Assembly (NCBI GenBank): GCA_027081565.1
Contig: JALWKG010000177.1
Span: 1-16,839, forward strand
Source: Helicobacteraceae bacterium
GTDB lineage: Bacteria > Campylobacterota > Campylobacteria > Campylobacterales > Sulfurimonadaceae
Direction of reading: 5' to 3'
DNA length: 16,839 nucleotides
Shown here: positions 7,928 to 13,894 of the stretch, in pieces
Layout of the letters: each line of letters begins with the position of its first letter
Numbering within the stretch: the stretch's first letter is position 1
The notes under the pieces: model-generated
Seen by the model: the letters and a program-made list of their open reading frames with translations, nothing else
Databases searched by the model: none
Told to the model about the DNA's origin: nothing
Position numbers and translations under genes: made by a program

Positions 7928-9094
7928 TTGCGTATTACTTTTTTGATTTTACTACTAAACTCCTTGCTCTTTACACAGGTAGTATCTGCTGCCAATGAAG
8001 ATGTCAAACTAAAGAGTGCACTCCTTAAAGCTATAAAAACTCACGATACGGAGATGGTCAAAGCCATCTCTTCCGGTGGCTATGAGGTTATTGATAGAGA
8101 TGATGTACTTCAAGAACGTATTTATAACTATCTTGAAGCAGAGAGAGAGCGTGAAATCGCAGCAAAGCAGAAGGCCAAGGCAGAAGCTGAAGCTAAAAGA
8201 CGTGCGGCTGAAAAAGCTAAATTAGATGCAGAAGCAGCTCAGAAAGCGGCAGCAGAAAAAGCAAAAATGGATGCTATCGCTAAAGAAAAAGCTGCTGCAA
8301 GTGCAGCTGCTGCTGCCGTAGTAGCAAAAAAAGCTGCTGCAGACAAAAAAAGAAGAGCGACTATAGCTGCTCAAGAACGTGTTAAAAAAGCTGCCGCAGC
8401 CAAAGAAAAAGCAAAAAAAGCTGCCGCAGCCAAAGAAAAAGCAAAAAAAGAGGCTGCTACTAAAGAGAAAGCCCGTCAAAAAGCTGTTGCAGACAAAAAG
8501 AGAAGAGACACAGCTAAAGCTAAAGCTAAAGCTAAAAAAGTAAAAGAAGAGAGAGCACGCAAGGCAAAAGCAGCTGCACAAAAGCGTAAAGCTGATGCCG
8601 CAAAGAAAAAAGTAGTTGCAAAGAAGAAACCCGTTGCAAAAGCTAAGCCAAAAGCAAAAGTTAAAATTAAACCAGCACCTAAAAAAGTAAATAGCCCTAA
8701 AGCAATAGTGCCTAAAGCTGCACCAGTTGTAAAAGCTGCCGTTATTGTACCTGTTGCGGCGACTGCTGCTGTTGCTGTCTCACCTAAGGTAGTAAACGAT
8801 TCGGAATTGGTAGGAACATGGAAGCAGATCAGCAGTGAAAAAGCAATCACATTTGCCATTAAAGATTCTACTGAGTTTACTTTAGAGCAGGTAGAAGATG
8901 ATGGAACACTAACCATTTCCGGAACATGGAAAAGCAAAGAGAACATCTTAATGCTTAGTATTAAAAAAGTGCAACGTGACGTCCACACCAGAGAAACAGA
9001 TATACACCGTATATATAAAGTAGACAGACTATCCAAACACCGTTTGGTTCTCCGAGACAAACGTAACCGTATTGCTTACGACTTAAAAAGATAA
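7928..9094 (+). CDS. Secreted Lys/Ala-rich coiled-coil protein with lipocalin-like C-terminus
   Basis: The 388-residue protein starts at TTG 7928 with GAGAG seven bases upstream and has a signal peptide (MRITFLILLLNSLLFTQVVSA, residues 1-21). Residues 22-75 form a short domain of unknown type. Residues about 75-240 are almost only Ala, Lys, Glu and Arg (KEKAKKAAA-type heptads), a long charged helix like the middle domain of TolA. Then comes a Pro/Lys/Val-rich hinge (to about 290). The last 95 residues begin ELVGTWKQIS and contain a GTWKS strand and alternating hydrophobic strands ending LVLRDKRNRIAYDLKR, which resembles a lipocalin-like or META-type barrel. The protein could reach across the periplasm with a sensing or ligand-binding tip. 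No tolB or pal gene is beside it and TolA's C-terminal fold is not evident, so I do not call it TolA. It appears to be a single-gene unit. Confidence 0.8.
   Translation: MRITFLILLLNSLLFTQVVSAANEDVKLKSALLKAIKTHDTEMVKAISSGGYEVIDRDDVLQERIYNYLEAEREREIAAKQKAKAEAEAKRRAAEKAKLDAEAAQKAAAEKAKMDAIAKEKAAASAAAAAVVAKKAAADKKRRATIAAQERVKKAAAAKEKAKKAAAAKEKAKKEAATKEKARQKAVADKKRRDTAKAKAKAKKVKEERARKAKAAAQKRKADAAKKKVVAKKKPVAKAKPKAKVKIKPAPKKVNSPKAIVPKAAPVVKAAVIVPVAATAAVAVSPKVVNDSELVGTWKQISSEKAITFAIKDSTEFTLEQVEDDGTLTISGTWKSKENILMLSIKKVQRDVHTRETDIHRIYKVDRLSKHRLVLRDKRNRIAYDLKR
8391..8450 (+). repeat. Perfect 30-bp tandem repeat inside the Lys/Ala-rich gene
   Basis: Two identical 30-bp units lie at 8391-8420 and 8421-8450, each starting CTGCCGCAGCCAAAG, with a third diverged unit at 8451-8480. 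Each unit encodes ten residues of the charged helix, so changes in copy number would keep the frame. Four copies of GCTAAA at 8513-8536 in the same gene are a second short repeat. Confidence 0.9.
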
Positions 9095-9110
9095 ATAACT
9101 TACACAATTT

Positions 9111-9131
9111 AGGAAAATATCATATTTTCCT
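9111..9131 (+). terminator. Hairpin after the Lys/Ala-rich gene, possible terminator
   Basis: A perfect 9-bp stem, AGGAAAATA-tca-TATTTTCCT, lies 17 bases after the stop at 9094. It is AT-rich and lacks a following T run, so it may be a weak terminator or an mRNA 3' end stabiliser. The stem separates this gene from the nor operon. Confidence 0.5.
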
Positions 9132-9268
9132 ATAAGCTCTAACACTAAAACTGATCAACAACAATATTCATAATAAATATATATGACATCCAATTCTTCC
9201 CCTATATCTACACATTGACGATAAAATATCTTATAAAACCAAAAAATATTTCATCATTTCATTTACTT

Positions 9269-9282
9269 TTGATTTACATCAA
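9269..9282. promoter_or_regulatory. FNR-type site of the nor operon
   Basis: TTGATTTACATCAA is a perfect match to the FNR/DNR-family consensus TTGAT-N4-ATCAA. Its centre (9275.5) lies 41.5 bases before a predicted transcription start at 9317 set by the -10 candidate TAAACT (9305-9310), the standard class II activator position. It points to control by a CRP/FNR-family regulator that responds to oxygen loss or nitric oxide. The regulator gene is not in this window. Confidence 0.85.
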
Positions 9283-9304
9283 GAAGTCAGGTTATAAAAA
9301 GGAA

Positions 9305-9310
9305 TAAACT
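9305..9310 (+). promoter_or_regulatory. Candidate -10 box of the nor operon
   Basis: TAAACT matches four of six bases of TATAAT and was chosen because it gives the -41.5 activator spacing. A better match, TATAAA at 9293-9298, would place the FNR-type site at about -30, which fits activation poorly. Confidence 0.45.
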
Positions 9311-9348
9311 CTATTCAGCCTAAAATAGTATTGCAATAAGGAGTGAAA

Positions 9349-9675
9349 ATGATAGACCCATCTGTTATCAGACCAGAAATCGCTTTAGATGATTTTTTAC
9401 CTATATTTCTCTCTTCAGCACTTGCAATGCTATTTGGGGGATTTTATGTTGGTATATATACAGCGGTTAAAGTCAAGATGTTAAAGAGCTGGGCGATGCC
9501 TATCGCTTATCTCTTTTGGTTTTTGACGGCCTACTCACTGTATATAATGGGAAGTTTAATGCACGTCGGTGAGTTCACGGCAAAAGCATTGATAGTCTCA
9601 ATGATCGGGTACTTGTTACTCCCTCATGCAGTCTATCATATGCAGCATCAAGTTCATGAAGAAAATGAACATTAA
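9349..9675 (+). CDS. Small three-helix membrane protein upstream of norC
   Basis: The start is ATG 9349, with AAGGAG five bases upstream; a GTG at 9343 lies within that ribosome site and is rejected. The 108-residue product has an acidic N-terminus, then hydrophobic segments at about 16-40, 48-70 and 78-95. It ends in a His-rich cytosolic or periplasmic tail (residues 93-108, six His). I do not recognise a named family. It is the first gene after the FNR-type site and lies 38 bases before norC, so it is almost certainly part of the nitric oxide reductase operon. In other bacteria nor operons carry the membrane proteins NorE and NorF, but this length and helix number match neither well. An assembly factor or extra subunit for NorCB is a reasonable guess; metal handling through the His tail is speculative. 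Confidence 0.85.
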   Translation: MIDPSVIRPEIALDDFLPIFLSSALAMLFGGFYVGIYTAVKVKMLKSWAMPIAYLFWFLTAYSLYIMGSLMHVGEFTAKALIVSMIGYLLLPHAVYHMQHQVHEENEH

Positions 9676-9713
9676 GGTAGTGAAAACTATGTTAATACAC
9701 TTAGGAGGATACA

Positions 9714-10400
9714 GTGGCTAATAAATCTGTATGGAGTGACAATCGTTTCTGGCAACGCACAGCAACGTGGGTAACAGGGTTTGCAGCAGTACTCTTGATC
9801 TGGTTGACGTTTGATACGTCTGCACAGATCTCAATGGGTACAGATGAAGACCTAAAACAAGGTGTAACTAAAAGGGTTCCAGGACCTACAGTTATCAACT
9901 ACAAGATCGAGTATCTTATGGACGCTAAGCGTGGACATGAGATTCCGGTTATTGGTGGTAAAAATGCAGAAGGAAGATCAGCATTTCAAGAAAAAGAGAA
10001 ATTCTTTGGACGTGATGATTGGACAGAAGAAGAAGCAGGTGCCCTACTACACTTAGGTAAGTTGGGTTCACAAGCTAAAAACTGTATGAACTGTCACACC
10101 TTGCTTGGAAATGGTGCTTACTATGCTCCAGACCTTACTAAAGCATGGTTAGATCCAGCTTGGGGACCAGAAGGTTCATTGCAAGCGATGACAGGTAAAA
10201 ACACAAAAGAAGAAGCGATGGCAGAGTTTTTACAGCATCCATCACAGTATCCTACTCACGAGCGTATGATGCCAGATCTTGGTATTACTGCAGATGAAGC
10301 TAAGGGTCTTGTTGCATTCTTGAAACATATGTCATCTATCGATACAAATGGTTTCCCAAGAAACTTTGGAAAAATTCAAGGAGCAGTTCATGGCAAGTAA
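9714..10400 (+). CDS. norC: Nitric oxide reductase cytochrome c subunit
   Basis: NorC is the membrane-anchored monoheme cytochrome c that passes electrons to NorB. Translation starts at GTG 9714, after a strong AGGAGG six bases upstream. Residues 14-34 form the single membrane anchor (WQRTATWVTGFAAVLLIWLTF), the rest being periplasmic. The heme site is CMNCH at 124-128, followed by the family's LLGNGAYYAPDLTKAW, a Met ligand at 185 or 186 (ERMMPDLG), and a tail with KHMSSIDTNGFPRN that matches the KWTSKIDTNNWPPN of Pseudomonas NorC. At 228 residues it is about 80 longer than the usual 146-150. Most of the extra length lies between the anchor and the heme (about 45-115). The stop overlaps norB by 11 bases. 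Confidence 0.95.
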   Translation: MANKSVWSDNRFWQRTATWVTGFAAVLLIWLTFDTSAQISMGTDEDLKQGVTKRVPGPTVINYKIEYLMDAKRGHEIPVIGGKNAEGRSAFQEKEKFFGRDDWTEEEAGALLHLGKLGSQAKNCMNCHTLLGNGAYYAPDLTKAWLDPAWGPEGSLQAMTGKNTKEEAMAEFLQHPSQYPTHERMMPDLGITADEAKGLVAFLKHMSSIDTNGFPRNFGKIQGAVHGK

Positions 10401-11811
10401 TACATTAAATGAATCAAAGCAGTTAGCAACATGGTACTTTACCTTTGCGTTTATCCTCTTTGGTGCACAATTACTATTTGGTCTGGTAGCAGCAACTCAG
10501 TTTGTTATGCCAGGTTTTCTTTTTGAGATCTTAGATTTCTCTGTCGCAAGAACACTACACATCAATGCACTTGTTGTTTGGATGGTCTTTGCAATGTTTG
10601 GTTCTGTCTACTGGTTACTACCAGATGAGACAGGTATCAACACTATCGGTATCAAGATGGGTAAATTACTTTACTGGATCTTTGTAGCCGCTATCGCTGT
10701 AGTTGTACTTGTATACATCTTCGTTCAAGTTGGGCCCGCAGATGAAACAACTATCTGGTTCATCATGGAAGGTCGTGAGTATATCGAAGCACCACGTTGG
10801 GCCGACTTTGGTATCGTAGTCGTCGCTCTTGGTTTTGTTGCCAACCTTTTCCTTACAGGTATGAAAGGCAAGCAGACAGGTATCGTTACAGTTCTTATGG
10901 CTGACATGATCGCGTTTGCAGGTCTCTACCTTGCTGGTATGTTCTTTACAGACAACATCTCTATTGATCAGTACTGGTGGTGGTGGGTAATTCACCTATG
11001 GGTTGAAGCTACTTGGGAAGTATTTGTTGGCGCGATCGCAGCTTATGGTCTAATCACTATGATCGGTGCACACCGTAAAGTGGTTGAGATGTGGCTATGG
11101 ATCGAAGTTGCCATGTTATTTGGTTCTGGTATCTTAGGTATGGGTCACCACTACTTCTGGATCGGAACACCTGAATACTGGTGGGAGATCGGTGCATTAT
11201 TTTCAGCACTAGAGCCTATTCCATTGGTAGCTATGTTTGTACACGTTCTTTACGACTGGGGTAAAACTCAAGGTGCAGAGGAAGAAGCAGGAAATTCGGC
11301 ATCTGTTATAAACAACAAGCCGGCATTTACATGGTTTGTTCTTAACGCGTTTGGTAACTTCCTTGGTGCTGGTATCTGGGGATTCTTCCACACATTGCCA
11401 CAAGTCAACCTGTATACTCACGGTACACAGTTTACTTCAGCACACGGTCACCTTGCGTTCTTTGGAGCCTATGCAACCATCCTTATTGGTATGATGTATA
11501 TCGCGGTTCAAGGTAAGAACAACATTAAAGTTCTTAAAAATACGAAGTCGTCTATCTGGGCTGTATCTATGATCGCCGGTGGTGTTATGGGTATGACTGT
11601 AGCATTGACGATTGCAGGTTATGTTCAAGTTCTTGTCTCACGTGCTCAGATGGGTGCAACATGGGCAGGTTACTTTGATGGCCAAGCAGGTATGTGGTTT
11701 GCGCAAGGTATGGATTGGAGACTTGTTATGGGTCTTGTTACATTCCTAGGTTTCTTACTTCTTGCAAAAGATCTATTGACTACTGGTAAAAACCCAGTAC
11801 ACGAAAGATAA
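10390..11811 (+). CDS. norB: Nitric oxide reductase catalytic subunit (cNOR)
   Basis: NorB is the 12-helix heme-copper oxidase relative that reduces 2 NO to N2O at a heme b3-FeB site. The start is ATG 10390, with AAGGAG six bases before it inside norC; the frame is open 14 codons further but has no ribosome site there. The 473-residue protein retains all key residues. H57 and H354 are the low-spin heme b ligands. H352 is the heme b3 ligand. H202, H253 and H254 bind FeB. E206 (IHLWVEATWE) and E275 (SALEPIPL) are the conserved glutamates. These correspond to H60, H349, H347, H207, H258, H259, E211 and E280 of the Pseudomonas enzyme. There is no N-terminal quinol-oxidase extension, so it takes electrons from NorC. 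A short acidic insert (GAEEEAGNSAS, about 295-305) is unusual. Confidence 0.97.
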   Translation: MASNTLNESKQLATWYFTFAFILFGAQLLFGLVAATQFVMPGFLFEILDFSVARTLHINALVVWMVFAMFGSVYWLLPDETGINTIGIKMGKLLYWIFVAAIAVVVLVYIFVQVGPADETTIWFIMEGREYIEAPRWADFGIVVVALGFVANLFLTGMKGKQTGIVTVLMADMIAFAGLYLAGMFFTDNISIDQYWWWWVIHLWVEATWEVFVGAIAAYGLITMIGAHRKVVEMWLWIEVAMLFGSGILGMGHHYFWIGTPEYWWEIGALFSALEPIPLVAMFVHVLYDWGKTQGAEEEAGNSASVINNKPAFTWFVLNAFGNFLGAGIWGFFHTLPQVNLYTHGTQFTSAHGHLAFFGAYATILIGMMYIAVQGKNNIKVLKNTKSSIWAVSMIAGGVMGMTVALTIAGYVQVLVSRAQMGATWAGYFDGQAGMWFAQGMDWRLVMGLVTFLGFLLLAKDLLTTGKNPVHER

Positions 11812-11822
11812 GGAGAACAGTT

Positions 11823-11975
11823 ATGTTTGAACCATTCACAGACGTTATCCCGAGTTTCTTCGGGTGGCTAAACCAGGGTCCTTTGACCCTAACGATCTTT
11901 CTTCACACTGTGATCATCCTTCCGATGATCTGGATTTATTACCAAGAGAAGAAACGTTTAGAAAACGAAGGTTAA
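11823..11975 (+). CDS. 50-residue single-helix membrane protein after norB
   Basis: The frame starts at ATG 11823, with AAGGAG eight bases upstream that begins inside the norB stop, and ends at TAA 11973-11975. The product is MFEPFTDVIPSFFGWLNQGP followed by a hydrophobic helix (about residues 21-40, LTLTIFLHTVIILPMIWIYY) and a charged tail QEKKRLENEG. The well-placed ribosome site, the 11-base gap to norB and the clean one-helix design make a real gene likely. I do not recognise the family. By analogy with the small one-helix subunits of heme-copper oxidases, such as CcoQ or CcoH, it could be a minor subunit or stability factor of NorCB. It is small enough to be missed by automated gene calling. 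Confidence 0.8.
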   Translation: MFEPFTDVIPSFFGWLNQGPLTLTIFLHTVIILPMIWIYYQEKKRLENEG

Positions 11976-11983
11976 GACCTTCA

Positions 11984-12004
11984 TGGCATGGAGTTTCCAT
12001 GCCA
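11984..12004 (+). terminator. Hairpin 1 of the norB-nirS spacer
   Basis: A perfect 9-bp stem with a 3-base loop, TGGCATGGA-gtt-TCCATGCCA, begins 9 bases after the stop of the 50-residue gene. It lacks a following T run, so it more likely protects the nor mRNA end or marks a processing point than acts as a strong intrinsic terminator. Confidence 0.55.
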
Positions 12005-12019
12005 AATAAGAGTTAGACT

Positions 12020-12071
12020 AAGGTCTATCTTTCACACTGTAGCCACAACTATGGTGTGATGGATAGACCTT
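12020..12071 (+). other. Long hairpin 2 of the norB-nirS spacer
   Basis: The plus strand folds back on itself almost continuously. The outer stem AAGGTCTATC (12020-12029) pairs with GATAGACCTT (12062-12071). After one wobble and one mismatch, TCACAC (12032-12037) pairs with GTGTGA (12054-12059). Five more pairs including two wobbles then close a CCACAA loop at 12043-12048. The 3' arm can instead form TAGACC-ttc-GGTCTA (12064-12078), and TTCACACT (12031-12038) can pair with AGTGTGAA (12078-12085). These alternatives exclude the long stem, so the region could switch between folds. No known riboswitch class was recognised. Confidence 0.65.
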
Positions 12072-12082
12072 CGGTCTAGTGT

Positions 12083-12118
12083 GAACATGAATTACTATGT
12101 TTTCATAGTTTTATGTTC
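12083..12118 (+). other. Hairpin 3 of the norB-nirS spacer, possible terminator
   Basis: An inner stem ACTATG-tttt-CATAGT (12094-12109) sits within an outer pair GAACAT (12083-12088) and ATGTTC (12113-12118), followed by TTTAAA. The arm CATAGTT (12104-12110) can alternatively pair with AACTATG (12047-12053) in hairpin 2. It ends 45 bases before the nirS ATG and could terminate or pause transcription coming from norB. Confidence 0.5.
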
Positions 12119-12163
12119 TTTAAATAGGTTTATTATAAATCTATTGATCTCAAAGGAGAAGAG

Positions 12164-13804
12164 ATGAAATTAAATAAAGTAATTACTTCTGTAGCTGCTA
12201 TGGCAGTCATATCAACAGGCCTTTTTGCAGGTACTTCTAACATGGACGTCGCAAAGATGTTTGAAAAAGAGTGTCAAGGTTGTCACGGACCTAACCACGA
12301 AGGTGGTGTTGGTTCTGACCTTCGCCCAGGTGTTATCGACAAGAAAAATGCCTATATGCTTGCAGAGACGATCTTAAATGGCCGTCCAGGTACAGCAATG
12401 CCACCTTTTTCTGAAAAGTTAAACAAGGGTGATGCTGACAAGATGGTTGATTATCTACAGCACTTTAAAGGTAAAAAAGTTGAAGTTCTAACACTAGAAA
12501 ATGTTAAAGCAGGCTGGAAGAACCTTAACGACAGAGCAGCGTTTATGAAGGAATATCCTCACGCTGTTGATGTTAAAAAGAACACAGACATCTGTTTCGT
12601 AACAGAGCGTGATGCTGAGCGTGTTGCATTTGTCGATGGTACAACAGGTAAAATTCTTTCTAAGCACCCAGCTGGTTTTGCGGTTCACGTAACAGTGACC
12701 AACAAGCGTCAGCCACGTTATGCTTACTCTATCAGCCGTTCAGGTCTTGTAACAATGTTTGACCTCAACACTCCAGGTCAACAAAAAATTGCTGAAATCC
12801 AAGTTGGTTCTGACTCTCGTGGTCTAGCAGTTTCTCCAGATGGTAAATACCTAATGGCAGGAAACTATGTACCAGGTGGCGCTATTTTAATGGATGCAAT
12901 GACACTTGAACCACTTAAAGTGTACCCAACTACAAGTGTTATTAACACAGATGGTGACATCGGTTCTTCTCGTGTTGCAGGTATCTATGACACACCATAT
13001 GGTCCATACATCGCATTTGCACTTAAAGATGCAGGTCACGTTTATATCGTAGATTATTCTAAGCCTAACTTCCCTATCGTTGGAGATATTCCTAACATTG
13101 GTAAGATCCTTCATGATGGTTTCTTGAATGAAGGTAAAGAGATCGGCCGTTACCTATTCCAAGCATCTCAAGGTTCAGATGTTATGGGTGTTGTTGACTT
13201 TAAGACAAAAACACTTGTAACTAAGATCTATACAGGTCCTTCAGCTAAGCCACACCCAGGTCAGGGTTCTTCATGGTATAACGAAGGTCTAGGTCAACAA
13301 CTTGGCGCAACGGTTAACATGAACCTTGGTCAAGTAACGATCTGGGATGACAACTTTGATGTAATCCGTCAGATTCCTACAGCTGGTGGTGGTCTCTTTA
13401 TTGGTACTTCTGAGCATACTCCATTCCTATGGGCAGACAATGTTCTTGGTGGGCCAACTAACTGGAATAAGATCTATCTTATTAACAAGCAGTCACTTGA
13501 AGTTGATAGAATTCTTGAAGTGGGTACAAAAAAAGGTAAGGTTACTGACCCTGTAACACACAAAACGCTTTACAGCTGGAGTGTTCCAACGGTTAAAGAC
13601 AAAAATGGTAAAGTCGTTGTACCACGTATCTTGCACGCTGAGCCTGCAAACCATGGTAAGTGGACAATGGTCTCTGAGTGGAATGCTGGACGTATCGGTA
13701 TCTACGAAGCGAAAACTGGTAAGTTTGTTAAGTATATTAAGGGTCTAACCACTCCAACATTTACGTACTCTATCGAGCACAGACAAACTATCCCTGGTGC
13801 ATAA
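12164..13804 (+). CDS. nirS: Cytochrome cd1 nitrite reductase
   Basis: NirS is the periplasmic enzyme that reduces nitrite to nitric oxide in denitrification. The start is ATG 12164, with AAGGAG eight bases upstream. The 546 residues have a signal peptide (1-22, ending GLFA), a cytochrome c domain with CQGCH at 37-41 and a likely Met ligand in GTAMPPF (about 76-82), and an eight-bladed d1 propeller. H175 (GFAVHVTV) is the proximal d1 ligand. H317 (ILHDGF) and H364 (KPHPGQG) match the catalytic pair H327 and H369 of Pseudomonas. The segment after H364 differs from classic NirS: the usual TSHLGD is VNMNLGQ. NirN also has this domain layout, but the catalytic pair and the placement beside norCB favour NirS. 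No FNR-type site lies just upstream; it may depend on read-through from nor. Confidence 0.93.
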   Translation: MKLNKVITSVAAMAVISTGLFAGTSNMDVAKMFEKECQGCHGPNHEGGVGSDLRPGVIDKKNAYMLAETILNGRPGTAMPPFSEKLNKGDADKMVDYLQHFKGKKVEVLTLENVKAGWKNLNDRAAFMKEYPHAVDVKKNTDICFVTERDAERVAFVDGTTGKILSKHPAGFAVHVTVTNKRQPRYAYSISRSGLVTMFDLNTPGQQKIAEIQVGSDSRGLAVSPDGKYLMAGNYVPGGAILMDAMTLEPLKVYPTTSVINTDGDIGSSRVAGIYDTPYGPYIAFALKDAGHVYIVDYSKPNFPIVGDIPNIGKILHDGFLNEGKEIGRYLFQASQGSDVMGVVDFKTKTLVTKIYTGPSAKPHPGQGSSWYNEGLGQQLGATVNMNLGQVTIWDDNFDVIRQIPTAGGGLFIGTSEHTPFLWADNVLGGPTNWNKIYLINKQSLEVDRILEVGTKKGKVTDPVTHKTLYSWSVPTVKDKNGKVVVPRILHAEPANHGKWTMVSEWNAGRIGIYEAKTGKFVKYIKGLTTPTFTYSIEHRQTIPGA

Positions 13805-13815
13805 GCACTGCTCTT

Positions 13816-13839
13816 GCTAAAGGAGGAGACTCCTTTGGC
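13816..13839 (+). terminator. Terminator of nirS
   Basis: A 10-bp stem including one wobble, GCTAAAGGAG-gaga-CTCCTTTGGC, starts 12 bases after the nirS stop. It is followed by a pyrimidine-rich stretch containing CTTCTTTT at 13847-13854. It lies between convergent nirS and yegS; the T run fits the plus strand. Confidence 0.75.
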
Positions 13840-13894
13840 ACCTACACTTCTTTTACACTTCAAAAACTCTGTTTATATTATCAAAACACTTAAA

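Noticed and set aside
8222..9060. Long minus-strand frames opposite the Lys/Ala-rich gene
   Set aside because: Their Cys/Phe/Ser-rich content is the mirror of the low-complexity Lys/Ala codons; no ribosome sites or family features.
9689..9721. Ten-codon frame spanning the norC ribosome site (ATG 9689, stop at 9719)
   Set aside because: Too short and without a ribosome site; likely chance, although a leader peptide cannot be excluded.
10348..10389. Upstream ATG giving NorB 14 more residues
   Set aside because: No ribosome site there, while AAGGAG stands six bases before ATG 10390 and the extension would be translated from the norC coding region.
12131..12137. TATTATAAA before nirS as its own promoter
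   Set aside because: Possible in such AT-rich DNA, but there is no supporting -35 box or activator site and the leader would be about 20 bases; not strong enough to list as a feature.
12144..12153. TTGAT half-site just before nirS as a third FNR-type site
   Set aside because: The second half is AAGGA, not ATCAA, and it lies within the ribosome site region downstream of any usable promoter.
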